Source: Lysobacterales bacterium 66-474
Lineage (GTDB): Bacteria > Pseudomonadota > Gammaproteobacteria > Xanthomonadales > Rhodanobacteraceae
NCBI GenBank assembly: GCA_001899805.1
Contig: MKWP01000016.1
Location: forward strand, 124,001-188,000
Length of the DNA: 64,000 nt
Reading direction: 5' to 3'
This document shows, in pieces, positions 44,168 to 53,942 of this stretch; within the stretch, counting starts at the first letter, position 1, and the number at the start of each line of letters is the position of its first letter. The notes under the pieces were generated by a model. The model did not search any database, was not told the origin of the DNA, and saw nothing but the letters and a program-made list of their open reading frames with translations. The position numbers were made by a program, and so were the translations under genes.

Positions 44168-44196
44168 TTGCAAGTCGGTTAATTTGCCGCTAATGT
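44168..44196 (+). promoter_or_regulatory. Putative promoter of the first TonB-dependent receptor
   Basis: Within a markedly AT-rich stretch (about 44120-44220) of the 423-bp gap upstream of the receptor, TTGCAA (44168-44173) and TAATGT (44191-44196) are 17 bp apart. The -10 ends 142 bases before the ATG. The second receptor gene has a similar pair at almost the same distance (143 bases). The rest of the 43916-44338 gap shows no gene. Confidence 0.4.
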
Positions 44197-44338
44197 GAAC
44201 CGTGCGTTAACTCGCCGTTCTGTTTTGGGGAACTTCCACACACGTTCCGGGCGAAGCGCATACCTGCCGATCGTCGACGCGTAGACGCATTGCAGGATTT
44301 CCACACAACTGATCACAGCACTTCGGGGAGTACTCCTG

Positions 44339-47170
44339 ATGAATCGCAAGCTTCTGACGTCAGCCATCTGCGCCAGCCTGCTCGTTGCGGGCACGGCGTA
44401 CGCACAGGACAACGCAGCGCCTCAACAGCCGCAGGACCAGTCCGCGGCCACGCAGTCGAACAACTCGAATTCACAGCAGGACCAGGAAAGGAAGGCGAAG
44501 AAACTTCAGACCATCACGGTTACCGGTTCGCTGATTCCGCAATCGCAGGTCGAAACCGCCAATCCAGTTATTACGATTACGGCACAGGATCTGCAAAAGC
44601 AGGGCTTCAAGGACGTATACGATGCCCTGCGTTCACTGCCCGCCGCCAACGGCGCGGTGCTGGACAACCAGTTCACCAATGGCTTCACCCCCGGCGCGAG
44701 CACGATCAGCCTGTTGGGTCTGGATCCCAGCTTCACACTGGTGTTGATGAATGGTCGACCCTTGGCAGACTACCCGCTGCTGTATAACGCCAACAGCAAC
44801 TTCGTCGATTTGAATACGATCCCGATGGCATTGGTGGATCGCATCGAAATCGTCCCCGGTAACCAATCGGCGATCTACGGCTCGGCCGCGATCGCGGGCG
44901 TCGTCAACATCATCCTCAAGCAGCGGATGGAAGGTGTTGCTCTGGATTACCGTGCTGGTGCTTACACCGACGGTGGCGGACAGCAAATGCGCCTGCAGAT
45001 CAGCGGAGGCCATAGCATTGGCAAGCTCAGCTTGATGGGCGCTGTCGAACTGAATCAACAGCATCCGATTTACTACTCCCAGCGCAGCTACACCGACAGC
45101 TACGAAGACAATCCGGATCCGAGAGGCCGGATCGCCGAACGCGACCGTCTCGCCATCAATCCGTTCACGGGCCGCTACTGGGGTACGCCTGACGGTGCCG
45201 CGACCTGCGCGCCGATCAGCAACCTGTTCAACGGCACCTTGCATTACGCCACTCGTCCGGGCATTGGTTCCTACTGCGGCACCCTCACTCCTGGCACCGA
45301 ACTGGGCACGATCCTCAATTCGAACAAACAGGCCACGCTTTTCGGCGAAGCGACGTATGACCTCAATGACAACACGCAGGTGTACGGTGACCTGCTGTAC
45401 AACTTCACCAAGGTCAACTACCTGACGGGCGGTGTCACTTGGTGGGGTACCGGTACGGGCGTGCCGCTTTATGTTTACGATTGGGACGCGGGGCAGCTGC
45501 AACGGCTGCAGCACATCCTTGCGCCGGAAGAAACCAACAACACGAACGCTGCGACCAACCTGGAAAACAGCTGGGTGTTCGATGCGGGCATCAAGGGCAG
45601 CTTTGGCAATTCCAACTGGAACTACGATGCCTATTATCACCGTTCGCAGTACGAAACCCGTGCACGTCGGTTGCGCTTCCTGACCGACAAGGTCAACGCT
45701 TTCTTCCTCGGCCCCCAAGACGGCACAGATCCGTATGGCTATGGCTATCCGGCCTTTCACATCGTGCAGAACGGCAAGTTCTGGGGTGCAGTCACCCCGG
45801 CCGAATATCTGAGCATCACCGATTACATCCGCAGTCACTCCAAGACCTATACGCAGCAGGGGACCTTCCAGATCACCAACACCGATCTGTTCAGTCTTCC
45901 CGCGGGTTCTGTCGGCTTTGCCGGCGTGCTGACGCTCGGTAACCAGCTGTGGGACAACCCTGTCGATCCACGTGTAACCGCTGGACAATTTTGGGGCAGT
46001 GGTGGCACCAGCGGTCATGGTACGCGCGACTTCCAAGCGGCGGCCGTTGAGTTCAGCGTGCCGATCTTCAAGATGTTGACCGCGGACCTGTCCGGCCGTT
46101 ACGACCGTTATTCGCCGGACGGCGGCACCTCCGACAGCAAGTTCACGTACAAGGCCGGCTTGGAATTCCGTCCGTTTGACACCCTGCTGCTGCGCGCGAA
46201 CTACGCCACCGCATTCCGCGCGCCGGACATGGGCTACGTGTTCTCCACTGGCAGCAAGTTCTTCACTTCCGTATTTGACTGGTACAACTGCCGCAGGCTG
46301 TACGGCAACAATCCGGCAAACTGCGATCCGCCCTATGACAGCGTGCAGATCCAGGGCTTCCAGAGCGGCAACAAGGACCTGAGATACATCACTGCCAAGT
46401 CCTGGGGCTATGGTGCTGTGTGGTCGCCGATCAACAACCTGAGCCTGAAGGCCGACTATTACCACATCAAGATCGCCGACGAGGTCAATTCCTACAGCTT
46501 GAGCACGATCCTGCAGCGCGAGGCCGACTGCCGGCTCGGCGTGACTGTGCAGGGCAATCCGGTGGACATCAATTCTTCCGTTTGCCAACAGTTCCTGTCG
46601 CAAGTAAGCCGTAATCCCCTGAGCGCACCGGTCGGTGGCGGCAACCTGAATTCGGTGACCACGGTGCCGATCAACATCTCTCGGGAATCCGTCTCGGGCA
46701 TCACGGCGTCGGGTCAATATCGTTGGGATGCGGGGCGCTTCGGCGATTTCACCTTCAACGCCGACTATGCGGTGCAGACATCGCATCTGAAGCAAACCTT
46801 CCCGGGCGATGATCCGCTGGATTTGCTCCGCACCAACTCGTACGGCAACCAGTTCAAGACGATCGGCGCCCTTGCGGTAACCTGGGACATCGGCAAATGG
46901 AGCACGACCGCTCAGTACCAACGTTACGGCAAGACCTTCAACTTCGCCGGCAACGGCACCGTAGGCCCATGGATGAAGTACAACGCCACGGTGCAATACC
47001 ATGTAACGCCCGACATCACCGCAACCCTGATCGGGAACAACATTTTCAATGCGCGTCCCCCGAAGGACAAGACCTTCACGGCGTATCCGTACTACGACTA
47101 CTTCAGCTACAACGCTTACGGTCGTCTGGTAATGCTTGAGTTGAACGTCAAGTTCGGCGGCGCCAAGTGA
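44339..47170 (+). CDS. TonB-dependent outer-membrane receptor
   Basis: A 943-residue receptor. Signal peptide MNRKLLTSAICASLLVAGTAYAQ, a Gln/Asn/Ser-rich linker, then a TonB box-like LQTITVTGSLI. The plug domain runs to about residue 200 (NPVITITAQDLQKQGFKDV, IEIVPGNQSAIYGSAAIAGVV), followed by the barrel. It lacks an N-terminal STN signalling domain. The end is aromatic-rich and closes LNVKFGGAK, without the usual terminal Phe. Substrate unknown. It converges with two TPR-sulfotransferase genes and is strongly similar throughout to the receptor at 50880, so the two arose by duplication. GGAG precedes the ATG. Base composition is visibly less GC-rich than in flanking housekeeping genes. Confidence 0.92.
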   Translation: MNRKLLTSAICASLLVAGTAYAQDNAAPQQPQDQSAATQSNNSNSQQDQERKAKKLQTITVTGSLIPQSQVETANPVITITAQDLQKQGFKDVYDALRSLPAANGAVLDNQFTNGFTPGASTISLLGLDPSFTLVLMNGRPLADYPLLYNANSNFVDLNTIPMALVDRIEIVPGNQSAIYGSAAIAGVVNIILKQRMEGVALDYRAGAYTDGGGQQMRLQISGGHSIGKLSLMGAVELNQQHPIYYSQRSYTDSYEDNPDPRGRIAERDRLAINPFTGRYWGTPDGAATCAPISNLFNGTLHYATRPGIGSYCGTLTPGTELGTILNSNKQATLFGEATYDLNDNTQVYGDLLYNFTKVNYLTGGVTWWGTGTGVPLYVYDWDAGQLQRLQHILAPEETNNTNAATNLENSWVFDAGIKGSFGNSNWNYDAYYHRSQYETRARRLRFLTDKVNAFFLGPQDGTDPYGYGYPAFHIVQNGKFWGAVTPAEYLSITDYIRSHSKTYTQQGTFQITNTDLFSLPAGSVGFAGVLTLGNQLWDNPVDPRVTAGQFWGSGGTSGHGTRDFQAAAVEFSVPIFKMLTADLSGRYDRYSPDGGTSDSKFTYKAGLEFRPFDTLLLRANYATAFRAPDMGYVFSTGSKFFTSVFDWYNCRRLYGNNPANCDPPYDSVQIQGFQSGNKDLRYITAKSWGYGAVWSPINNLSLKADYYHIKIADEVNSYSLSTILQREADCRLGVTVQGNPVDINSSVCQQFLSQVSRNPLSAPVGGGNLNSVTTVPINISRESVSGITASGQYRWDAGRFGDFTFNADYAVQTSHLKQTFPGDDPLDLLRTNSYGNQFKTIGALAVTWDIGKWSTTAQYQRYGKTFNFAGNGTVGPWMKYNATVQYHVTPDITATLIGNNIFNARPPKDKTFTAYPYYDYFSYNAYGRLVMLELNVKFGGAK

Positions 47171-47220
47171 TCAGGCAAAATCACGGCGGCAACTGACGTC
47201 GTAATCTGCATCTGATATCC

Positions 47221-47250
47221 AAGGGCCGACCCTAGGGTCGGCCCTTTTTT
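47221..47250. terminator. Terminator after the first receptor
   Basis: Perfect arms AAGGGCCGACCC and GGGTCGGCCCTT with a two-base loop, followed by TTTTTT on the plus strand. It separates the receptor from the convergent sulfotransferase genes and may work on both strands. Confidence 0.95.
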
Positions 47251-47295
47251 GCGTGCCGAAAGGCGGTCTGTCGCTCAAGCAACGACGGATGGAAA

Positions 47296-48852
47296 TCATT
47301 TGCTCAACGCGTTGCGCAACGAGGTCAATTGTTCAGCATAGGGTCGCCATTCGCCAAACGCGCGGGCATGTATGGGCTGGCGGACTTGCGCCATGCTCAG
47401 GGTTGCGACTGTCGCCGTATTGCGCTTGAGGTCCGTGCACCCCGCTTCGAAATCGAGCCTGCAGAACGCGAAAACTTCGCGAGCCACGCCTTCCGGCTCA
47501 CGCACAAGCCGGGCATAGTCCACATCCAGGATCGCTCCTGGAAAAGCCTCGTGCCAGCGGCCCATCAGACGCTTGTACTGACGGTGGTGTTGCGCGAGGG
47601 CATCAAGATCGTAGCTGTAGGGATAGGCATCGCCAAAAAGCGCCCGATAATTGGAAAAGCACACATCCATCGGATCTCGAACAACATTCACGATTGGCGC
47701 GCGGGGGAACGCCCGGTGGATGAGACCAGCGACCATCCAGTTACGAGGCAGTTTGTCGATGAAAAACGGCCTGCCGCGCGCACGCCACTGCGTTTGCTCG
47801 AGGTAAAGGCGACCGAGCTCCCTCCAGTCCACGCGCCCCAAGCGATCGACAATCACCTCGTCGGGAACCACCGTGGCGCAATGGTCGGTTGCCCATATCA
47901 GCAAGCGGGCGAAATCGCCCAATTCACCCGCTGAGCGCACCTGCGAGTGGTTGCCGAGGATCCTGTCCAGAACTGTTGTTCCCGAGCGTGGCAGCCCGAT
48001 CACGAAGATCGGCTGCGGACCCGCCAAGCTCAATTCGACCGCGTCCGTGGGTTTCCCGAGATCAACCTGTGCAAGCGAACCCAGGATGGCAGCCTCACGC
48101 GCGGGATCGTGGGCGAGGCGCCGGTACATCAGGCGATTCGCACGCGTCAGTGCTTCCCATGCCTCGGTGTGGCGGCCGATATCTTCCAACTCCTTGTACC
48201 GCGCGAATTCCAGGCCGGCCTCGTTCTCGCTGCCGGGCTCGGCGCGCGTCAAGGCCTGTTCGATTCGCGGCAAGTGATTGCGCTCAGGCGTTTGCGTCCG
48301 CATCCGGGACAACTGCAGGAAAGCACGGCCCAATGGCGGATCGGCCAAGATGCAGCTTTCCAGGTCAGCCTCGGCTTCGTCCAGGCGCCCATTGAACGAC
48401 AGTTGCACGGCGCGGTAGAACTGGAAATCCGGTCCGGACGCTCCAAACCGGCCCGCCCTTTCAATCAGCGCCAACGACGTTTCGTGTTCGCCGAGCATTT
48501 GACGTTGTGCGGCTGATCGCATCAGGACGGTAGGCGACTCGCTCTTGCCGATGCAAGGATGATCAAGACAGCGCCGCGCCTCGACAATTTCCCCGACCTG
48601 CATCAGGGCCGCAATCACGCTTCCTATGGCATCTGCCTCGTCTGGCAAGTCGCGTGCCGCAGCCAGCGCGTGGCGGGTGGCGGCACGAATGTGGCCTTCT
48701 GCGATTTCAAGGCCGCCCATCACAAGGTGGGCGCGAACATCATCCGGATTACGACCGAGGATGGACTCCAGAAGCGCTCGTGCAGGTGTGGGCTGGTCCA
48801 TGGCGATGTAACGCTCGACGCGTTCCCAACGCTTGTCCTGGTTCTCATTCAT
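47296..48852 (-). CDS. TPR-containing sulfotransferase
   Basis: A 518-residue cytoplasmic protein with no signal peptide. The N-terminal 270 residues form TPR-like helical repeats (AHLVMGGLEIAEGHIRAATR, FYRAVQLSFNGRLDEAEADL). The C-terminal half is a sulfotransferase: the PAPS 5'-phosphate loop IFVIGLPRSGTTVLDRIL at about residues 282-299 and the 3'-phosphate region VVRDPMDVCFSNYRALFGD at about 390-408. It should move sulfate from PAPS to a hydroxyl. TPR-linked forms resemble bacterial protein or peptide sulfotransferases, but the acceptor is unknown. Its ATG overlaps the stop of the next sulfotransferase gene upstream (ATGA). Confidence 0.92.
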   Translation of the reverse strand: MNENQDKRWERVERYIAMDQPTPARALLESILGRNPDDVRAHLVMGGLEIAEGHIRAATRHALAAARDLPDEADAIGSVIAALMQVGEIVEARRCLDHPCIGKSESPTVLMRSAAQRQMLGEHETSLALIERAGRFGASGPDFQFYRAVQLSFNGRLDEAEADLESCILADPPLGRAFLQLSRMRTQTPERNHLPRIEQALTRAEPGSENEAGLEFARYKELEDIGRHTEAWEALTRANRLMYRRLAHDPAREAAILGSLAQVDLGKPTDAVELSLAGPQPIFVIGLPRSGTTVLDRILGNHSQVRSAGELGDFARLLIWATDHCATVVPDEVIVDRLGRVDWRELGRLYLEQTQWRARGRPFFIDKLPRNWMVAGLIHRAFPRAPIVNVVRDPMDVCFSNYRALFGDAYPYSYDLDALAQHHRQYKRLMGRWHEAFPGAILDVDYARLVREPEGVAREVFAFCRLDFEAGCTDLKRNTATVATLSMAQVRQPIHARAFGEWRPYAEQLTSLRNALSK

Positions 48853-50429
48853 GTTCGAACGGAGGTCCTTGCGGATTCATGCATCTTGGAAATCGAGGTG
48901 AACAACTCGACGAGATGCTCGCCGTAGGGTCGCCAAGCTCCTATTGATCGCGCATGCAGTGGTTCATGGACCTGCGCTGCACTCAAGGTCGAAACAGGAC
49001 GATCGTTAAGAGTAATGTCCACACACGCCGGCTCCCACTCCAGACCGCAAAAATCAAGCACTCCGCGCAGCGTATTCTCCGTCTCCGATACCAGATCGGC
49101 ATAGGAGACATCGAGGATTGCACCCGGTACAAGCTCGTGCCAACGCGACACCAAACGCCGATAGTCGTGGTAGTGCTGCGCCAGCGAATCAAGCTGATAG
49201 CTCCATGTATACGCATCGCCAAACATGGCGCGATAGTTGCTGAAACATACATCCATGGGATCGCGCACCATGTGCAGTATCCGGGACCCCGGCAGGGCAG
49301 CGTGCAGCCATCCAGCCACCATCCAGTTAACGGGTTGCTTGTCAATGAAGTAGCGTTTTCCGCTGGCGCGCCACTGTGTCTGTGCGAGATATCGCTTTCC
49401 GAGTTCGACCCAATCCAGTTTTCCAATGCGATCCGCAAACACCTGATCATGGAAATGTCGGTGATTGGCCGCCCAGCGGAGTTGCTGTCCGAAACTCGCA
49501 AGTTCTCCTGCCGAAACGACTTCCGCATGGTTGCCAAGCAAGCGTTCGAGAACGGTGGTTCCCGAGCGCGGCAGTCCGATCACGAAGATCGGCTGCGGAC
49601 CGTGGGGGACCGACTCCGCAGACTGTGACGCAAATTCTGCACTGATGTCGTACAAACTTCGCAGGGCCGCGTGTTGCCGTGCCGCGTCCTGGCCTGACTG
49701 CGCGCTCATGATGGCATTCGCGCGCGCCAGTGCTTCCCAGGCACCCGCGTACTGTTGCAAATCCTCGAGCACCTTGTAGCGTGCAAATTCAAGGGCAGCG
49801 TGGTCCCGGGTTCCAGAAGCAACCGCCGCCAGCCCTGTTTCCAATCGGCCAAGGTGATTGTCTTGCAGCGTTTGTCGGCGCAACCTGACCAGCGGCAAGG
49901 CGGCACGGCCATACGACGGCGCCAGATCGAGGCTCGTTTCGTATCCGGCTTCGGCCTCCCTCAGGCGTCCAAGAAACGCCAGTTGCTGGGCCCGGTAGAA
50001 ATGCAGTTTTGCATCACGAGGAGTACCCGGCAATGCCTTATCCAGCAGTGCCAGGGAGTCACCATGTTCTCCGAGCTCCTGGCGCAGATCCGCGCACCGG
50101 ATCAGCGTTTCATGGGACTCGATTGCGTCAAGTGAAAGGCGTTCAATGCACTCGTGTGCCGCGGCAACTTCACCCGTCAGCAGGAGAACTTCCGTAACGT
50201 CGAGAATCCCTTCCGGTTCATCGGCAAGCCGCGCGGCTTCCAGCGCCTCGCTCGCTGCCGTTCTAACTTCGTCATTCCGCCACGCGATTTGCGCCGCAAG
50301 GAGATGCGTTCTTGCATGGGTTGGCATGCGAGCTCGCATCGAATCCAGCGTCGCCAGTGCCGGAGCAAGATCTCCTTGTGCCAAATATCGTTGTGCGCGT
50401 GCCCAGAGGCGGCCCATTGGGTCGGTCAT
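48849..50429 (-). CDS. TPR-containing sulfotransferase
   Basis: A 526-residue protein of the same build as its downstream neighbour. TPR repeats occur in the first half (LHFYRAQQLAFLGRLREAEA), then the PAPS loop IFVIGLPRSGTTVLERLLGN, the linker FIDKQPVNWMVAGWLH and MVRDPMDVCFSNYRAMFGD. It ends with the family's C-terminal signature TLSAAQVHEPLHARSIGAWR. Start: ATG 50429 lies one base after the stop of an upstream sulfotransferase remnant, repeating the coupling used in this cluster; a TTG at 50453 is the alternative. No signal peptide. Similarity to the other three intact copies is high around both PAPS motifs. Confidence 0.9.
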   Translation of the reverse strand: MTDPMGRLWARAQRYLAQGDLAPALATLDSMRARMPTHARTHLLAAQIAWRNDEVRTAASEALEAARLADEPEGILDVTEVLLLTGEVAAAHECIERLSLDAIESHETLIRCADLRQELGEHGDSLALLDKALPGTPRDAKLHFYRAQQLAFLGRLREAEAGYETSLDLAPSYGRAALPLVRLRRQTLQDNHLGRLETGLAAVASGTRDHAALEFARYKVLEDLQQYAGAWEALARANAIMSAQSGQDAARQHAALRSLYDISAEFASQSAESVPHGPQPIFVIGLPRSGTTVLERLLGNHAEVVSAGELASFGQQLRWAANHRHFHDQVFADRIGKLDWVELGKRYLAQTQWRASGKRYFIDKQPVNWMVAGWLHAALPGSRILHMVRDPMDVCFSNYRAMFGDAYTWSYQLDSLAQHYHDYRRLVSRWHELVPGAILDVSYADLVSETENTLRGVLDFCGLEWEPACVDITLNDRPVSTLSAAQVHEPLHARSIGAWRPYGEHLVELFTSISKMHESARTSVRT

Positions 50430-50430
50430 G

Positions 50431-50583
50431 TCATGACAAATCGCAAATTCCAACTTTCCTGCACGTAAATTTCGAAAACCGATGGGTCAATTGTGTTGCA
50501 AGCCACAACTCGTCCCGCAGCCGATTGTGCAGGGATGAGTGTACCTGCGCGATGCTCAACAAGGTCCGGTCATGGACCGTGTC
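50431..50583 (-). pseudogene. C-terminal remnant of a fifth TPR-sulfotransferase gene
   Basis: A minus-strand frame ending at 50431 encodes TLLSIAQVHSSLHNRLRDEL and then ATQLTHRFSK. This aligns with the last 35 residues of the intact sulfotransferases (TLSMAQVRQPIHARAFGEWR, then AEQLTSLRNALSK). No PAPS loop or TPR part is found upstream; that DNA is now the promoter region of the second receptor. The stop lies one base before the next sulfotransferase ATG, so the remnant is the end of a former operon partner. Similarity is moderate but covers the whole tail in the right order and place. Confidence 0.72.
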
Positions 50584-50707
50584 GCGTCCCCGGTCTTGTA
50601 ACCCGCGTCCAGCGCGATCCGTGGGGCGGCTTCGATCACTGGTCATCCGGCGGATACTCAGCAGGCACTGAGATCACCGGCAAATTTGCCCCCACCCCAT
50701 CCCCCTC

Positions 50708-50798
50708 TTGCATTCAAGTTAAATTGACGTTAGTTTCGCCGGCGTGCTGCTACCGGGGACAGTGCAGGACGACCACTGAGACGTCATCGCCTCAGTGG
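50708..50798 (+). promoter_or_regulatory. Putative promoter and 5' hairpin of the second receptor
   Basis: TTGCAT (50708-50713) and TAGTTT (50731-50736) are 17 bp apart, the -10 ending 143 bases before the ATG at 50880, nearly the same as for the first receptor. TTGACG at 50724 is an alternative -35. Downstream, CCACTGAG (50773-50780) and CTCAGTGG (50791-50798) form a perfect 8-bp inverted repeat that could be an operator or a 5' UTR hairpin. No gene other than the sulfotransferase remnant lies in 50430-50879. Confidence 0.4.
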
Positions 50799-50879
50799 TT
50801 GAGTGTACCTGCTCGTGTCCCGAACATTGCTGCGAAGCGGCGCCGGGGCACTGCAGCCACCCTCTTGGGGAGCCCTGTA

Positions 50880-53768
50880 ATGAATCGCAAGTTGTTGGCC
50901 ACAGCCATCTGCGCCAGCCTGTTCGCGACTGGCACCGCTTATGCGCAAACCGCGTCGTCCGACTCGCAGGCGCAACAGAATCAACCACAGCAGCCCAGTC
51001 CAACCACGACAGCATCACAGTCGCAGAAAAAGAAGGAGAAAACTCTCCAGACCATCACCGTCACCGGTTCGCTGATTCCGCAGTCGCAGATTGAAACTGC
51101 CAACCCGGTGATCACGATTACCGCGCAAGACATGCAGAAGAAGGGGTTCGTCAACATTTACGACGCGTTGCGTTCGCAACCGCTTTCCACCGGCTCGGTA
51201 CAGGACAACCAGACCACGGCCGGTTTCACGCCAGGCGCACAAACTATCAGTTTGCTGGGCCTCCCGCCCGATTTCACGCTGTTCCTGTTGAACGGTCGTC
51301 CGATGGCGGACTTCCCTCTGCTGTACAACGGCTCCGCCAACTTCGTAGACCTGTCCAACATCCCGATGTCGATGGTGGACCACATTGATATCCTGCCAGG
51401 CAACCAGTCGTCCATCTACGGCTCCTCGGCGATCGCCGGCGTAGTCAACGTGGTGCTGAAGAAGAAGATGGATGGTTACAACCTTGAATACAGGGCGGGC
51501 GGATACACTGACGGCGGCGGTCAGCAGCAACGTCTGAATTTCTCGGGTGGTTACAACACCGACAAACTGAGCGTGCTGTACTCGGTGCAGGTGGATGACC
51601 AGCATCCTTTGTTCGGGTACAACCGCGACCTGACCTCCTCAACCCTCAGCAATCCGAACCCGGCCGCACGTTATGCGACCCCGGCGGTGATCCACTGGCA
51701 AGGCTTGACCCAGAGGACTCACTACATCGATCCTGATCTCGATGGCGGCTGCGGCGCACTCTCTGGTTTGTTCGGCAGTACGGTAACCCGCCAGGCGCGC
51801 AACAGCCGTGGCCCGGGCGGCGTTGGTCCGGGCTACTTCTGCGGCAGCTATACCGAACTGGGCTACTCAACCCTGCTCAACAGGAAGCGGGATGCCTCGG
51901 GTTACGTCAATCTGACTTACCAAGTCAACGACAATACGCAGTTGTTTGGCAGTCTGTTGTACGACTTCCAGAAGCAGCGGTTCTATGCCGGACCCAACTA
52001 CAACTGGTGGGCTCCCGCCAACGGCAACTACATCTGGAACACGAACACCAACACGTTCGATTTCTACGAGAAACTGTTTTCGCCGGAAGAAATCGGCGGC
52101 CCGTTGGCCAACGCCGACAACCAGATCGCCAGGATGTACAACGGTGACATCGGTATCCGTGGAAACTTCGGCAATTCCGACTGGAACTATGAAGCCTATT
52201 TTTCGCGCGCCGACTACAAGGTCGCCGACAAACAGTTGAGACCGCTGGCAGGACCGGTCGACACCTTCTTCGAGAAGATGTTCCTGGGTCCGCAACTTGG
52301 TCTGGACCCCAACTACAGCTACTACCCGGCCTACGCGCCCAACGACGCGGCCTTCCTGAAGCCAATCACCCCGGCCGAATACCGCAGCTTCTCGGATTAC
52401 ATCCGCAGCACTTCGCACACCTACACCCAGCTCTTCAACGCCCAGATCACCAATTCCTCGCTGTTCCACCTGCCGGCAGGCGATGTGGGCTTCGCGGCAG
52501 TTCTGCAAGGTGGCGATCAGATATGGGACAACCCCACCGATCCGCGCGTGGTCGCGGGCGATTTCTGGGGCCTGACCGGCACCTCAGGCTACGGCAAACG
52601 CAACAACTACGCCGCTGCGGTCGAGTTCCGGGTACCGATCTTCAGCATGCTGAGTGCGGACATATCGGCCCGCTACGACCACTACAAGAATGTCAACGCC
52701 GGGTCGGACAGCAAGCCCACCTACAAGATCGGGCTGGAGTTCCGTCCGTTCGATACTTTGCTGCTGCGTGCCAACTACGCGACCGCATTCCGCGCCCCAG
52801 ACATGGCCAGCGTGTTCCAGGGACCCAGCGGGTTCTACAATTTCGCCACGGATTACTACAAGTGCGAAAAGTACGAGCCTACGACGGCAATCCAGGACTG
52901 CACCTGGGACAACGTGCAGTACAAGGGCACCCAGGAAGGCAACGCAGCCCTGAAGTCGATCACCGCGAAATCCTGGGGGTACGGTGCCGTGTGGTCACCC
53001 ACCGACAAGTTGACCGTCAAGGCCGACTATTACGACGTCAACGTCAAGAACGAAATCATGCCCCTGAGTGTCGATGGCCTGTTGCGTACTGAAGCAGCCT
53101 GCCGACTGGGTCAACTGGACATCAATTCGGGGTCCTGCGTGGATGCGCTGACCCGTATCCAGCGTACGCCGGAATCCACCAACCAGAGTCAGTCACAGAA
53201 CATCTCGGGGATCACGGTCGGCCCGATCAACATCGCCACGGAGCGTGTCAAGGGCATCGTCGCCGGGCTGGATTACAAACTGGACGCGGCCCGCTTCGGT
53301 GACTTTACCTTCGGCGCGCAATACAACGTCACGTTGAACCATTACCTCCAACAGTACCCGACATCCCCCAACATCGACCTGCTGCGTCATCCGGAGTGGT
53401 CCTGGGCCAACGCCACGGCCGCCGAGTTCAAGACCATCTTCACCGGCAGCGTGACCTGGGACATCGGCAAATGGAGTGCCACCTTGGCTGGCACGCGATA
53501 CGGCGCCAGCGCGAATTACGCTGCACAGACTCAAGGCTATGGCACCCCGAATGCCGGAACCGTCGCGCCATGGATGGTCTACAACGGCAGCGTGACGTAT
53601 CACGTGACTCCGGATATCACCACGCAATTGATCGTCAACAACATCAAGGACTCGATGCCGCCACGCGATACCACGTGGGTTGGCTGGCCGTACTACAACC
53701 AGTACAACTACAATCCTTACGGACGCATCCTCTGGCTGGATCTCAACATCCACTTCGGAGGCAAGTAA
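50880..53768 (+). CDS. TonB-dependent outer-membrane receptor
   Basis: A 962-residue receptor. It starts MNRKLLATAICASLFATGTAYAQ, nearly the same signal as the receptor at 44339, then LQTITVTGSLIPQSQIETAN. The plug (TITAQDMQKKGFVNIYDALR, DILPGNQSSIYGSSAIAGVV) and a long barrel follow, ending LDLNIHFGGK. There is no STN domain. Blocks such as LEFRPFDTLLLRANYATAFR are identical between the two receptors. ATG 50880 has GGGGAG upstream; the frame is open further up, but the shared signal peptide fixes the start. It converges with a second pair of TPR-sulfotransferase genes. Ligand unknown. Confidence 0.92.
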   Translation: MNRKLLATAICASLFATGTAYAQTASSDSQAQQNQPQQPSPTTTASQSQKKKEKTLQTITVTGSLIPQSQIETANPVITITAQDMQKKGFVNIYDALRSQPLSTGSVQDNQTTAGFTPGAQTISLLGLPPDFTLFLLNGRPMADFPLLYNGSANFVDLSNIPMSMVDHIDILPGNQSSIYGSSAIAGVVNVVLKKKMDGYNLEYRAGGYTDGGGQQQRLNFSGGYNTDKLSVLYSVQVDDQHPLFGYNRDLTSSTLSNPNPAARYATPAVIHWQGLTQRTHYIDPDLDGGCGALSGLFGSTVTRQARNSRGPGGVGPGYFCGSYTELGYSTLLNRKRDASGYVNLTYQVNDNTQLFGSLLYDFQKQRFYAGPNYNWWAPANGNYIWNTNTNTFDFYEKLFSPEEIGGPLANADNQIARMYNGDIGIRGNFGNSDWNYEAYFSRADYKVADKQLRPLAGPVDTFFEKMFLGPQLGLDPNYSYYPAYAPNDAAFLKPITPAEYRSFSDYIRSTSHTYTQLFNAQITNSSLFHLPAGDVGFAAVLQGGDQIWDNPTDPRVVAGDFWGLTGTSGYGKRNNYAAAVEFRVPIFSMLSADISARYDHYKNVNAGSDSKPTYKIGLEFRPFDTLLLRANYATAFRAPDMASVFQGPSGFYNFATDYYKCEKYEPTTAIQDCTWDNVQYKGTQEGNAALKSITAKSWGYGAVWSPTDKLTVKADYYDVNVKNEIMPLSVDGLLRTEAACRLGQLDINSGSCVDALTRIQRTPESTNQSQSQNISGITVGPINIATERVKGIVAGLDYKLDAARFGDFTFGAQYNVTLNHYLQQYPTSPNIDLLRHPEWSWANATAAEFKTIFTGSVTWDIGKWSATLAGTRYGASANYAAQTQGYGTPNAGTVAPWMVYNGSVTYHVTPDITTQLIVNNIKDSMPPRDTTWVGWPYYNQYNYNPYGRILWLDLNIHFGGK

Positions 53769-53794
53769 CAGGCCGTCCACCAATGTTGCCTTTC

Positions 53795-53822
53795 AAGGGC
53801 CGGCTCTTGCCGGCCCTTTTTT
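53795..53822. terminator. Terminator after the second receptor
   Basis: Arms AAGGGCCGGC and GCCGGCCCTT with a TCTT loop and a run of six T. It lies between the receptor and the convergent sulfotransferase genes, as in the first module. Confidence 0.95.
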
Positions 53823-53942
53823 CTTTGAAAACTTCGCACCGGTCAGAACGGCAACCCCGGACGACCTGTCGAATTGAAATTGTGGTTGTAAGCGGTCCAC
53901 ACAGCGGCACGCAGTCACGCTGCACCTATTTCGTGGGGCCGT

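Noticed and set aside
44633-47002. Long minus-strand open frame (789 codons) opposite the first receptor
   Set aside because: Antisense shadow of a clear TonB-dependent receptor, without a ribosome binding site or motif.
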